A program made the position numbers and the translations under genes. From positions 314,379,304-314,443,303 of the forward strand of contig NC_073693.1 of NCBI RefSeq assembly GCF_029784155.1: a stretch of 64,000 bases of DNA, written 5' to 3'. This document shows, one piece after another, positions 44,257-56,573 of this stretch. The first letter of the stretch is position 1, and the number at the start of each line of letters is the position of its first letter. The stretch is from Uranotaenia lowii (Eukaryota; Arthropoda; Insecta; Diptera; Culicidae). The notes below the pieces were generated by a model that was not told the DNA's origin, did no database searches, and saw nothing but the letters and a program-made list of their open reading frames with translations.

Positions 44257-47200
44257 TGCTAAAGGTTGCGCTGAATTTTTAGTTGTTATTACATTATTTT
44301 ATAATTCAATTTGAACATCATTAAAAATCAACCCCTTCGAATGAAAGGAGCAACTTGAGTTTCGAATTGCAATACAAAGAAGAATTTCTTTTTATTAAAT
44401 AATCTTACATGTTTATAAAATCTGATATAAATATTTTTTTCCAATCATTGTTTGTTACTTATCTGAAATTCAAACTCTGTACTTATTTTGTTATAGGTAA
44501 CTTAACTATGCAGAAATACATGTAAACTTGTTTCAAATTCTTCTCCCTGGCGAAATTTGGTTCCATTTGCTTGATCAGTTTACAAATCGTTGAAAATAAA
44601 TATGTGTCGACTTGTTAAATAATCATGAAATTGCTCGTACCCAAATCCCCTCTATGCGAAATTTGCTCGATCATTTTTTTTGTAAATAAGAAAACGAAAT
44701 GTGGGTGCGTCCCTCTCCATTTCCTATCCCACTGAAAAAAGACAGAAGTCTCAATAACTCATATCTTGTTTCCACTTACTTGTACACGTTAAGTTTGACC
44801 CCATTTCCTTATAAAGTTATCGAGTTATGGAAAAATGTACGAGAACCCTCTTTTTCTTTCATATCTTCCCACTGGAATGCGAGAATTCTCAAATAAACAT
44901 AGAAACATTTCTTGATCCCAAGTATCCTCCTATTAGTTAACCTATATGTAGGAGAAGTGACGCACAGAAGTACGCAATGAGAAAAGTTTTTTCAAAACCG
45001 GTTTTTCTCTCTTAAATGCTTAAACATTTGAATTTACTATTGAAATTTTGATTTAAAAAAAACCCAATGAATAAAGTTCCAAACTTCCATTCGAATTAAA
45101 AAAAATAAACATTGAGAATTCAGGATACTTCTCGTGTAAGACTCAGACGTTGAGATATTAGTTTAAAGGTTTGATGTATATCCAGAAGCAACAAATCAAA
45201 AGAATTGGAATTTCAAACAGAATTGAGATTTTAAACTTTGGATTCTGAATTCATTGGATGATTTGTTTTGGAACAAAAACATGGAGTCGAAAGAAACATT
45301 AAAAATTCCTAAGTCGATTAATGTGAGCTTTTCATAAAACTAAATTATGTACCTTAAAAAGACTTCCTGTATCAGAAAAACTACACATTTGACAAATGAT
45401 ATTTGAATTATTTTTTTTAATTGTTTTCCTAATTTAAATTGATTTTCGCCTAAGCTTTTCACCAATACCTGACATTCAAAAGTTTCGCCATCGTAAACGA
45501 GTGCCAAATCTTCCAATCTTATGGAACATTAAAACGCAAAGTGTCCTCATCATCGCCACCGATTCGAAAGGAAGTTTATCAAAAACCGCAAATATTTTCC
45601 CGGATGAACCCGGGTTTCCGCAGAAGTTTGCAATCCGGCTTCCAACATGCTGCTGGGGCACCATAAGTGGATATCGGGATCCATTGGGAAATGATTCGCA
45701 TAATCAGTTTTTCATATAAATGAGGTGGCATAGTTTCATTGTAACCTGAGAATTTTTTTCTTTTAGTTTTCCATCCCTTCATTTTCTTGAATGTTTGATA
45801 ACTTTCATTATTTACCTAAAATTTCCTATTTTTTTTTATTCCTTGAGCATTGAGAGTTTTCGTGCAATAACTGTTATGTCAATGATCCCTTATATGAACC
45901 GGTAGGCACCAAAAGCTTACCAAAAATCGAACCTCGTCGTCATCAGGCAACAGCATGTGTGTGGTGTGGCATATCAGCAGCGGCAGCTTTCGGCGGGATA
46001 ATTTATACCGCGCCGTAACCGAGTAAAAGCAAAAGCAGCAGCAGTAGCAGCAATGTGGTGCAGTTTCCAGTCACAGAAACCGCTGTTAATTTTCCGGATT
46101 CGGAAAATACATACCGGCAAAATTTCAACCCAGTTCGATAATAACGGTTCGTTTTTGGTACTGCTGCCTGTATTCAGTTCGATGGGGGAAGCTAGAGTTC
46201 TGAGGAAGTTCTTCTCACCCCGAGCAAGAGCTCAAGCCAGGACAGGACGCTTGCTTCTGATGATTCCGCCAAGCCTAGCAGGATCTTTGCTCAGCTGATG
46301 CTGTGGTTGAGGCAGATCCGTTTGGTTTGTTAAGAGCCCATCAGAACCGCTGTCAGGATCAGGTCAGGTTACCAGTTTCGAGGAAAAAATTGAACTTTCA
46401 AAGATTTTGTATGACTGTGTTTTTGAAAGATTTGAAATATTTTTTTTGATGAGAAGTCTCGAGAGAGCTGGGGTAAATTTCGATCAACGGTAATGACATT
46501 GCAGATGATAAAATAGGTATTTTGTGCGAGAACCTGGAAGAATCCTAATAAAAACGGAATTCAGTTATTAAACGGCTCTAGGTATATACGATAATAATAA
46601 AACATCCTGTGAAAAAAATTACCTTCTGAAAACCCTAAACACAAATTTAAACTCTGAAAAGCCGACGACAGATGCTGGTGATGATTTTGGGTTCATCGAA
46701 AACCACCAGGCAGTTCCAGCCAACTGCCAGAGACTGCCAAAGTTTCCGAGAGGTGGAGTGCCACTAAAATTTCAAGTTGTTTCAATACGCACGACGGAGT
46801 TTCCTAAAACGACACCAACCGGAAGAGGATGCTCTCGGGCGCCCAATGTTTCATCTATCAAGTGCAGTTCGATTGAAGTTGATTCGAACTTTATCTCCAA
46901 TGGCGATTGACGATGACTACTTCTAGTAGTGGGTGACATTTATGAGTACCAGCCAGCCTTTTGCCGGTTCACACAATCTCATCATCACCGGACATTGACG
47001 CAGGGACCAACTTTTACGCGATTTGTAGGCTTTATATCAAAATATATGACGTCACATTGTCATCGGCATCACGGGAAAGTCAGCTCAGCTCGCCCCAGTT
47101 TGCTGCTGTGGCATGAATTTTAATGAACGTTATTTTGAATGTTTAATTGAGAATCCGATTATCGCTGCTAGTTGCCCTGGTGATGTTCTGGTGATGAAGG

Positions 47201-50200
47201 GACCGAAAAGCCACTCCTGGAGGAAGACGAGAAGTTGGGGAAGTTGAATTGACATTAGTCGAGAGAGAGGTCTTGATGAAATGTGATGTTGGCTCTAATG
47301 AATGTCATTACGCGTTCGTCGGTTGTTTGAGGGTGTTAATTTTTGAAGCTTGTTTTAGCGGCGGATCAATATCTGCTAACAAGCGAACATGGATAGTCTC
47401 TATCGGTTTAATGTTTAGCACACTGATGCTTGCTGAATGAATAAACGGTCCGAAATTTTGGCTGGCTGGTGGGAATTTAAGACAACTTTTGAATTACGAT
47501 GAAACATTCAGCTGGTGAGACCAACAATTTTCTGCTTCATTTAAAATGTACATATCTACATGCATATAATAGTAATAATAATATATTAGTTTCCCTCAAT
47601 ATTCTACCAAGTTACTCAAAAAAAGTGAACAGCACGTTTATTAAAATTTCAAAAGAGAATGATAGAAATTAGAGGCTTTTATTTGAAATTTTCAGTTTTC
47701 TCGGAATTTGGTAGCTTACATTATAAAGTAACAAAGCTAACAGCCGTTAGTTCTTTTTTTTTTAAATAAAAATCTTGTTAACATCCAACATCAAATAACT
47801 TGTAAAATACCCATACAGTTTTTAAGAAATTGCATATTTCAAACACTTAGGAAAATGTACCCGCCCTTGGCACCTCAGGCATGGTTAACCCCTTTTTTCA
47901 ACATTCTAACCTTCCTGTTGAGTGCACCTTTGAACATCCTTTGAAGAATTTGCTTGCTAACTTGCTTAGAGTTCAACAAAAATATGTTTTCTCTATGGAA
48001 CTTTCATTAATGTGAGCAAAATGTATGCAAAGTACTCACTGCGTGCTCCAATTACTTGGCCGCCGTACCAATTGTTTGCCGTTTCGATGATTCGATTCTT
48101 GGCCACCAGCAATGTGCAATAGATCTTTACCAACAATGCTCAATATGCAGTTTACAGTATCGTTGGCTATTCTGAATACGAAAGAATGACGTCAGCTGAG
48201 CATAAAGTTCTATGCAACGATTGAACACCGGGCTTCACTCATACAACAAAAAGGCTTTTGAAAACATTGATAAAATTTGGATGGAAAGGAAGCAAAAAAT
48301 AAGTTTTCATTTAAAAAAGGCGGTAGTCTAGAATTTCAATTTTTTTTATTTTTAAAACATTAAACTTTTTACTCATTTAAACAAAGTTATGATTATAAAC
48401 TCCTCAAGTTGTTTCAGAATGTTTGTGTATGAACAAAAATCATTGGTTTCTGAATGACAACCAAACCTTCATCAGGGGGACCGATTCAGAAACGAATTAT
48501 GTCCGCGAGTGGTTTGAACTTTCTCTCGAATATTAAATCCCTTTGATGAAATCTAAACTAACATATTACGTAAGCAAATTTTTTAAACTGAACACTTCAA
48601 AAAATTTCTCCAATATGTAACAGTAAGTTACTTATGAAGGAATGATAAAATCTGAATAATGCTTATCAATCCAGGAAAAGTATTTCAGATGGCATGGGCT
48701 TATCTAGACTAGCCCAGGTTTTTAACGTAGAGTTTTAAAAAAAGTTGGTGTGGTTCAGCTGCCAGAGTATTGAGGTAAAATATCTGTATCTGTCTCCGAT
48801 TGATTCACATTCCTCTAAATTTTTGGAAGAGATTTCACAGTTCATCATTTTTGCGAAGTTTTTTGAGACAATGTCATCAAAATAAAAATCAAATACGACT
48901 TGAACGGAAGTAATATTAAAAGGTTTGAGCCGTGTCAAATAAACGAATTGTTAAAAAACGACTTGAACGTGGTTGTTGTGAAAGTGGTATTGTAACGTTG
49001 AATTGAAATATCTTATTTTGAACTTTTCTCATCGATTGGATTTTTCCAAATATTGGAAAAATTGCTTAGATTATCTCAGTTTTTTTTTTAATTTCCTGAC
49101 TTGAATGCTAAGTGGACAAATTCAGGTATGCTAAGCCTAACGACAGATTCATTTACGACATTTCTATTGTTCTGTGCATCCTGATGTGTTGTCATTTAAC
49201 AAGCATTGTTTAAATTATTCCTTTTGAGTTTTTATAGACCATAAGTTGATAGTAAAATACTCTAGGAGTTTTAATTTCACTTAGTTTTATTTATTTCGAA
49301 CCACTGTGTTCTGTAGGATATCACGTGGCATTTGCTCGGCAGACTGCAATGCAAATGCTGTTCGCAAGCATACCAATGTACCTTCAATTCATGGTTCCCA
49401 AATAGCGATTTTTGCATTTTCAATGCTTGGATATGACTTTTAGTTAGTCGAATCACCTATGTTCTCCCACTTATTTCGAAGCTTAAGTTGATAGAAACGG
49501 TCTTATTATACAACCCAATAAATATGAAAACATTTCTGCGTAGTTTCTAAATTAATTTTTAGGGAAAACATCAGCCCAAAAATACCTCTTTAATGAACAT
49601 GTTTTTTTCCAGCTTCCAACACTGGTGTATTCCGATTGAAGTTGCATGCCAAGAAAAGGAACAAAATTAGTTTTAAATTTTTATTCAAAACCTAAATAAA
49701 TATTCATCCTTTTGTCTTTCTGATATTTTTTTATTTTATTCCGTGTTTATCTGTAGGCATGAGTATTTATTGCAAAATTTTCAAATGAATATCCGCGTTT
49801 GAAATCGCATGTGAATTTAACAGTTGCACTAGAAAGGTAAGTTCATCTGATTTTTATACGGTGATTTTCAACATAATTGCCTCGGATGCATATCGAAAAA
49901 AATAACTAAAGTACAAACAATCAAAAAATTCGGTATGCACAGATTTGAAACAAATTATTTTCTTCGCAATGAAAATATATTCAAAATTTTTTAGCTCAAT
50001 TTGGACCCAGAAAATACATGAAAAGACATGTTGACATGCCAAGAAAAGGACCATGCCAAAACAGGGCTTACTTACCCTGACACATAATAAATGCTTCGCA
50101 CTAAATGTGAAAAATAAAGAAATACTGATTGAAAAGTGTTAACGGACAATAACTACAATTTGATAGTGTTCAGGCAATAAACAGCAATAGAGAAGCTGGA

Positions 50201-50535
50201 AATGTTTCATATTACGCTGCGATGCCACAAAAAATGTGAGCAAGTTGGTAGAAATTTTCATGAACAGGCTCGCTGTTACGCAATCGTCGAGTTGATGCTC
50301 GATTTTGTGTTCGGAGTGGGAAGCAAAGAAAAAAAACGAATCAGGAGCTTTGTTCGTGTTTTCGTTTTGGTCGGGATTGATTCGTGTGAACAGGAGATTC
50401 TCGCTCACACCTCATTCGCGTTCCAGGGCATTTTTATGCATTTTTATTTTTTGCAAAAATCAGAGCGATGCAGGATCCTTCGCTCGTATGTATGAGTTCT
50501 TCAATTCTTGGCTATGTCTATAAACTTTTATTTGC
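44257..50535. other. Mostly unique, probable host intergenic or intronic DNA
   Basis: About 6.3 kb with no recognisable gene or transposon. From about 45480 to 47460 the composition is clearly more balanced than elsewhere, with a CAG-rich patch (about 46028-46052). Short frames there lack family features, and I see no splice-linked exon pair. The remainder is AT-rich. Confidence 0.45.
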
Positions 50536-50542
50536 TTGTCGA

Positions 50543-50760
50543 CTCAGATGGGGCACTGGATAAGATATACGACTGGCAAGCCGAGATGAGATGTTGCAGT
50601 GAGTTCGATTCTCACAATATTTTTTGGGACGAACTATCCAATAGAATGAAAATCCCATACTTTGTTTCTATTTTGTTCCGCTTGGGAGCTCGTGGCTTTA
50701 TGCCAGTAGTGCTTTTTCTAATCATATCATTTTTGGTCAAGTGCAATGTTCAGGGCATTT
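50543..50760 (+). mobile_element. tRNA-like SINE, family B, copy 3
   Basis: The A-box-like GGGCACTGGATAAGATATAC, then GACTGGCAAGCCGAGATGAG, then the B-box-like GAGTTCGATTCTC (50601-50613). The body follows the order of the other two copies: ATGAAAATCCCAT, TTGGGAGCTCG, TTTATGCCAGTAGT, CTAATCATATCATTTTTGG. It is the best-preserved copy, with an intact B box. The 3' end runs into an LTR-like block without a clear tail. Confidence 0.65.
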
Positions 50761-50770
50761 TCAATATAGT

Positions 50771-51500
50771 GTAACAGTATCGATATTTTGTTATTTTTGC
50801 TTGTGCACCCCTAAAAGTTATTTTTAGAATGCTACTTCCCAGAGCATTCTCTGGCTTCAAACCTGTAGCCACTCAGGGAGAGTACTCTCAGACTCCCATT
50901 AGTAACTGGAACTCACGAGAGTGCTCTTTAATCGAGGCACTCAATGACGTCGAACCCCACCGCCCAAGAGCACTCCAGATATGACGTCACGAAGGAATCC
51001 CCTTATTTAAATGAGATATGATTGCAACTGGAGTAATTGTTTTGCGTTTGATTTATATGAAGCCTGTCGTCACCAGCTGGTTGATATGCGTCCGGTTATT
51101 AACCCCATCTCTAGACTAGTATGAATGTAGTGGTAACCGGGGTTGTTGATTTCGCTCCACCCGAACTTAGACCCGAGATCGGAAATCAAAACCTCGGATG
51201 AGATGAAAAGGTCTTGATAAGAAGAAATTTTCTTCGGAGAACTTCGTGATTATCAGTTCGCTAATAATTACGAAGTTCCGGTTACGAAACTAATAACTTT
51301 TTTTTTGTTCTGAGGGCTAATGCTTTTTCTCGTCCACTTTTCTTTGGACTGTGAAGTAGGCCGGATCGGCAAAAATTTGTGTTCGCGCGTTACTTAGTAC
51401 ACAAAGGTACTACAATAAAAATTAAACGTGGTCTCGAACAATCTTTTAAAAGTTATATTTTTCCCTCAGTTTTTCCCTCCGAGTGCAAAATAGTGCAAAT
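50771..51500 (+). mobile_element. LTR-like block, possibly BEL/Pao (weak)
   Basis: Begins near TGTAACAGTATCGATATTTT and has a TATA-like TTATTTAAATGAG near 51001, a polyadenylation-like AATAAAA near 51414 and a downstream leader rich in GTGCAAATTG/GAGTGCGATA-like phrases. Composition differs from the flanks. There is no second copy in the window, no pol fragment and no clear target duplication. It may be a solo LTR or simply unique DNA. Confidence 0.3.
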
Positions 51501-53239
51501 TGTTTTACGAGTGCGATAATAATTCGGAAAAGGGTAATTGATTAAAATTTATTCTAATATACAAGTGCGTTTGGATATGAGAACCAATCTCTCGAACAGA
51601 TTCTCGGAGGAGCCGATTCACCTGCAACCCGTTATCAGCCAGCCAGGGAAAGTGTACCCAACGCACCGAGCGATCGTCAACCACAACTTATCTCCATCAC
51701 GTGGTACGTTTCGGCCAACAGAAGACACCGCAGATTAGCGAAACGGCATACGCGAGGCGGCAACTATCACCTTTGGTTCAACGAGTGGCATTCCGCAGAC
51801 GACGCACGGCGATTTTCCGGAGACTTTTCCGCGTCCGGTGTTAAATCAGGTTTGAGCAACCATCCAACCCGAGTGAGTACATACATAATTGACACCACCA
51901 TCGACATTCTTCCGTTCTTATCTAGATCCTCAATTGAGCGGCACTCACCAAGCCTACAGCAACAGCTCAGTTGGTTCGGGCGGTGCACATAGAATTATGA
52001 CGTGTACCCCTGAGGTTGTGAGTTCAAATCTTGTAGAGGAAACAATTTTATTTTTGTAAGTGCCACGCTACGGCAGCACTTCCGAACAGAGATTGATCGA
52101 GCATATCATATCCGATGGGTAATTAATTATTCACATCACCCAAATCAAAACCCTAAAACCGCACTTGAAGAAGATGGGAATTTCCTAGGAAAAATTCCAC
52201 ACATGGCCATTAATTAAACTCAAACAAATGCACTCCTAAGTTAGATTTCTGAGGGAAAAAGTAAGCCAGGCAGCGCGGGAAAGTCTCCCGAACGAAAATG
52301 TAAGGCAGCTAGGGAAATTCGGAAATGAATTTGTAAAATCCCACTAACACCACTTTATTTTTGGCGAATAGAAGACGTCTTTTGAAGTATTTTGATGTTG
52401 CTTTTATTTGAGAGTTAAAGGTCACGTTTTTTTCGGTTTCCGCTTTTACTGGAAGTCTGGGATGACTTCCGTTTTTTTGACTCGTCGTTTTCAGCCCCCT
52501 TTCTAACCTCCTAAGCAAATCTGGGGAATTTTGGTCGGGGAAAGTGGGCCCTGTGAAGATTTCTTTTGAGAATCTCTTTTCTCTTTAAGTTCGAGTTTTG
52601 TTAGCCAACCGAAGAACTTATCTTTTATCCAGGTTGTTTTCCTGCGAATCTGTTCGGGGATTTTGTTTGAGGGTCAACAGGTCGAGGAACGGTGGGGTGA
52701 TTGGTGATCAGGGCCACACATAATATACCCACCCTAATGATGGGTCTCTTAGCCGGGCACGCATCAAACAGGAGGATGATCTCTTCGGAGTGGCGCATAT
52801 AAATCATCCGTTAACACCCAGATTACTCCCACGCCCCAACTGCCTCCCGTTGCAATAGAGATTTGCTAAAAACGCGTTGAATAGTCACAACTTCATCTAT
52901 GGGTGTATTCATGGATTGCTAAAATCCTCATATCGGCTTTTCCAGTGAAAGAGAGGGTAATTTTTTCTTCTGTTCCCCCCAAGCTGAGCGGGGATAGATA
53001 AATTGCACTACAATCAAGAGTGAGATTGTCAACAAAAAAACAGAGAGCGAGAACATTCACATCCGGTGATGAAGAAAATTTCTTTCTCCGGAAAAAATTA
53101 TTGCGCAGTGTGTTAAGGAGAATTGTGGGAGCGAACACCGTTTTTCTAGGTACGTTTACTAGGAAAGACGCTAAATATTCTCCGAACCAGAAGTGTCTAG
53201 ATTTTTTTAAGATTTGTCGACCCCAGGGTTCGAGAAATT
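51501..53239. other. Mixed-composition DNA with one tRNA-like head
   Basis: No recognisable gene. About 51560-51880 is GC-richer, and a GTGAGT occurs near 51871, but no supporting coding frame was found. A tRNA-like head at 51966-52035 is listed separately. About 52500-53160 resembles unique host DNA. Confidence 0.35.
51966..52035 (+). mobile_element. tRNA-derived SINE head or tRNA pseudogene
   Basis: AGCTCAGTTGGTTCGGGCGG matches a D-arm/A box with a possible GCTC/GGGC stem. TTGTGAGTTCAAATCTTG resembles a T-arm/B box at a spacing typical of tRNA. The anticodon arm does not fold with a 7-base loop, so it is not a working tRNA. It is probably the head of a SINE different from families A and B. 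Confidence 0.45.
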
Positions 53240-53261
53240 AAAAAAATGACCCCGAATCGAC

Positions 53262-53700
53262 TCTGTACAAACCTAAGTCCAAGCCCAACCTCAACCGGGT
53301 CAGGGACAAGGGGGAGGCGTTGGTGGTGAAAGCACTGGAAAGAACCTACGCTGATGTCCTCTGCCAGATGAGAACGAGCGGTAGTCTGGTGGGCCTAGGA
53401 GAGGAAGTCATGAGAATCCGCCGAGCACGTTCCGGCGAGATGATCCTCGAACTCCGACGTGGATCGACGGTAAAAAGTGCGGAATATAGTGCGCTTACCC
53501 AGGAGATAATTGGCGAAGCTGCGGAAATCCGAGCCCTTAGCACCACGGTAACCATCAGGGTTAAAACCCGAGACGAGATAGCCACGGATGTTGAGGTTAA
53601 GGATGCGCTGAAGAATCTGTGTCAGGCGGCTGAAGGTGGACTGGTCTATCTGCCAAATAGCCATCCCCCAGCAATCGGAAAGGTGCTTCCGTTGGGTGGA
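53262..53700 (+). pseudogene. R1-clade ORF1 (gag-like), C-terminally deleted
   Basis: A readable frame contains ALVVKALERTYADVLCQMRT, EEVMRIRRARSGEMILELRR and TVTIRVKTRDEIATDVEVKD, the RNA-binding part of ORF1 that precedes the zinc knuckles in this clade. The CCHC knuckles are absent: the frame passes from KNLCQ into unrelated residues and then into endonuclease sequence, so a deletion removed the ORF1/ORF2 junction. The protein normally coats element RNA. Confidence 0.75.
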
Positions 53701-53702
53701 AT

Positions 53703-54110
53703 ATGGGCACAAAAGAAGAAATTGATATTTGCCTTATTGGGATCTTCGTCTGTAGCTGCTACGTCCCCCCGAGATGGTCTCTGGAGAGGTTCGGCGTCAT
53801 GATGGACAAAATCGTCGAAGGTCTCACGGGCAGAAACCCCGTTGTCATAGGCGGGGAATTCAACGTGTGGGCCGTAGAATGGGGTAGTCGCCTTACAAAC
53901 TCCAGGGGGCAGCTTCTACTGGAAGCCCTGGCCAGGCTGAACGTAGACCTGGGGAATGTAGGCGATACAAGGACCTACCACAGAAATGGGAGCGAATCCA
54001 TCATCGACGTCACCTTCAGTAGTCCGGGTTAAACGAGCGACTGGAGAGTAAGAGATGTGTTCATCGATAGCGATCACTCTGCGATTCGGTATCGAGTGGG
54101 CACAAGTACG
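53703..54110 (+). pseudogene. R1-clade APE-type endonuclease (mutated)
   Basis: Reads EEIDICLIGIFVCSCYVPPR, then VVIGGEFNVWAVEWGS, RTYHRNGSESIIDVTFSS, and after a TAA the conserved SDHSAIRYR (54060-54100). The catalytic GDFN is changed to GEFN (codon 53856-53858). The N-terminal third of the domain is missing through the deletion joining it to ORF1. It would have nicked the target DNA. Confidence 0.8.
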
Positions 54111-54188
54111 CGGGCAGGTAGAAGATGTACGACAACAGAAGCACGTTTCTGGAAGATAACATAATTCGACCGGAACGTCTTTGTCGAA

Positions 54189-55541
54189 GTGTTAAATTGG
54201 GAGCGGGATTTGGAAAACCTGTCCGCGGAAAACCTGACGAGGATACTCACACGCGCATGTAACGCTGCGATGACAAGGAGAGCCAAGCGAAAGGACACTC
54301 GGCAACCCGTCTACTGGTGGACGACGGAAATCGCGGATCTGCGTACTAGCTGCCTACGGGCTAGGCGACATATGCAGCGAGCGGGGTCCCCGTCAGCGAG
54401 AGCGGAGCGAAGAGTGCCCTACGCCATTGCGCGGTCTGCCCTCTGCAGAGCAATTAAGGCGAGTAAAAAGGGACGATTCAGGCAACTCTGCGTGGACGCC
54501 AATGACAACCCCAGGGGCGACGCTTACAGGATTGTCATGGCCAAGACGTGGAACGGAGGTTCGCCACAGGAATCGTGTCCGAACAAACTGCGAGAGATCG
54601 TCAACGAGCTGTACCCACAGCAAGAGGAAGTTACATGACCGAATGTCCCATATGACTGGGATACGAGTGAAGAGGAGCAGATTTCGCTGGAGGAACTGCA
54701 CAACATCGCTAAGTCCCTTCAGTTGAACAAAGTTCCGGGTCCGGATGGCATCCCTAATGTACCAGTGAAGGCCGCGCTCACGGAACATCCTGAAATGTTA
54801 CGGTCATCACTGCAACAGTACGTGGATGATAGGGTCTTCCCAGACGTGTGAAAGCGGCAGCAACTAGTGCTCCTGCCAAATCCAGGCAAGCCACCAGGTG
54901 ACCCATCAGCATATCGGTCGATTTGTCTCCTGGATACTGCTGGAAAGGTGTTAGAGAAGGTGGTACACAGCAGGATCCAGCTCTACACCGAAAGTGCGAA
55001 CGGACTATCCGATAAACAATTCGGTTTTTGGAAAGGTCGCCGTTCGGTGGATGCCATTCGACGTGTCATCGAAGGGGCGGACGAAGCCAGACTGAAGAAG
55101 AGGAGAGGAGACCGGTGTTGCGCAGTGGTCACCCTTGTCGTGAAGAACACTTTCAACAGCGTCAGTTGGGCAGCGATTGCGTCGTCGCTCATTCATATGA
55201 GGATCCCGGTATTATATCTGTAGGATGGTGGATTGTAATTTCCATAACCGCAAACTTATATGACCAGCGAGGGACTGGAAACAGTGAGTGTCTCGGCAGG
55301 GATTCCACATGGATTGATACTTGGCCCGGTATTGTGGAACGTTGTCTACGACGAACTGCTGAGACTTCGTCTCCACACGGGTGTGAGACTTGTGGGATTC
55401 GCCGATGGCGTGGTTCTCCTGGCATCGGGCTCATCAACCGAAGAGGTCCAGCTACTCGCAACAGTAGGTATTGAGAAGGTGGAAAGTGGGATGCGCTCCA
55501 AGAGCTTGCGTCTGACTCACCACGAGACCGTCTGTGTGTAG
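54189..55541 (+). pseudogene. R1-clade reverse transcriptase (catalytic residues lost)
   Basis: The linker (LNWERDLENLSAENL, YWWTTEIADLR) is followed by KVPGPDGIPNVPVKAAL, a TGA stop at 54849-54851, LLDTAGKVLEKVVHSRIQLY, QFGFWKGRRSVDAI and the first catalytic block. There the expected Asp is Val (VTLVVKN, codon 55137-55139). After a frameshift near 55225 come AGIPHGLILGPVLWNVVYDE and FADG instead of FADD (55407-55409). The frame stops at 55541 with no C-terminal CCHC domain. Two of three catalytic aspartates are affected. Confidence 0.85.
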
Positions 55542-56258
55542 GATTCCTCCAACGTTACCGTCGCGGAGTATCCGAGTCGAACGCGCCCTCTGCTACGGAG
55601 GCTGTGGGGATAAGACATGACCTTCTCCGCAGTCAAACTCGCAGGGGGAAGAGTATTCACGTCGCGGAATACTCTCGGGTAGAGTGGTCTCGAGTCGGAT
55701 CGGATGGCATCACCGTCTGTATTCATTTGAGTCGCAAGCTTAAAAGACCCGTACGCGTGCTGTGACAGGAGCGAGTCCAGGATAAGCTGCTCTCGATTCG
55801 GCACACGGCGGCAAAAAGCCTAGGGTTGCCAGCCAAAAGGGAGGAGGAAGACCGGACAATGGTCGGAGTAGAATGCCCTTTCGGTGGGGGCATTCGAGAA
55901 GTGTACGTCAGATCCTAGCAGTAAAGCAAACAAAGATAAAACTCTACCTTCTGCGGATGTCGCGCTGTTAGGTACGTCGTGAACGTTGTGTAGGATACCT
56001 CCACCACCGCGGAGTATCTGAGTAGAACGCGCTCTCTTGACCTTCTTCGCAGTCGAATAAGAAGAGAGAAGAGTATTTACGCCGCGAAATACTCTCGGAT
56101 AGAGAGACTTCACGTACGTCGGAGGGTGAGTCCTTCGAGTCGGTGTAGGATGACGTCTTCGACGGGAATCATCCGAGAAGCTTTGTAAAGCCCCGAACGT
56201 GTGCTGTGACAGGCGCGTGTCCAGGATAAGCTGCTTTCGATTCGGCACACGGACGGGC
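55539..56258 (+). repeat. Tandem duplication in the R1-like 3' UTR
   Basis: The segment 55539-55812 (from GTAGGATTCCTCCAACG to GGATAAGCTGCTCTCGATTC) recurs diverged at 55989-56258 (GTAGGATACCTCCACC to GGATAAGCTGCTTTCGATTC), a period of about 450 bp. A shorter repeat, GAGTCGTTAGAGGAGAGGTC-like, occurs at about 56298 and 56418. Frames on the minus strand here are by-products. Confidence 0.8.
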
Positions 56259-56565
56259 AAAGAGGAGGGGGCCTCGAACCAAACCAAGCGGAGCCAAGAT
56301 CTCAAGTCGTTAGAGGAGAGGTCACTGGTCTCTTGCAGTGGTCTCGAACAGAGGCGGAGGAGCGAACGATAGTCGTGCAAACCAAGCGAGCCTCGAGCTA
56401 CGAGTAAAGGCCGGACCTCGAGTCGTTAGAGGAGAGGTCCTTAGTCTTGAATCGTAACAAGAGGCAGGGTATATATGCTGAAGTTTTGACTTGAAATTTA
56501 ATTAGACGATGAGCGCTTAGGCTCGGACTTGGTCTTTCATCTCGGGTACAGACTTCGATGCAGGT

Positions 56566-56573
56566 CTGGATAG
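56566..56573 (+). repeat. 8-bp target duplication (left) of nested hAT
   Basis: CTGGATAG, repeated exactly at 58047-58054. Confidence 0.92.

Noticed and set aside
53346..55804. Several antisense frames of 60-131 residues
   Set aside because: Shadows of the GC-richer R1-like coding sequence on the opposite strand.
55820..56380. 186-residue frame on the minus strand
   Set aside because: It lies antisense to the duplicated 3' UTR of the R1-like element and shows no protein features.
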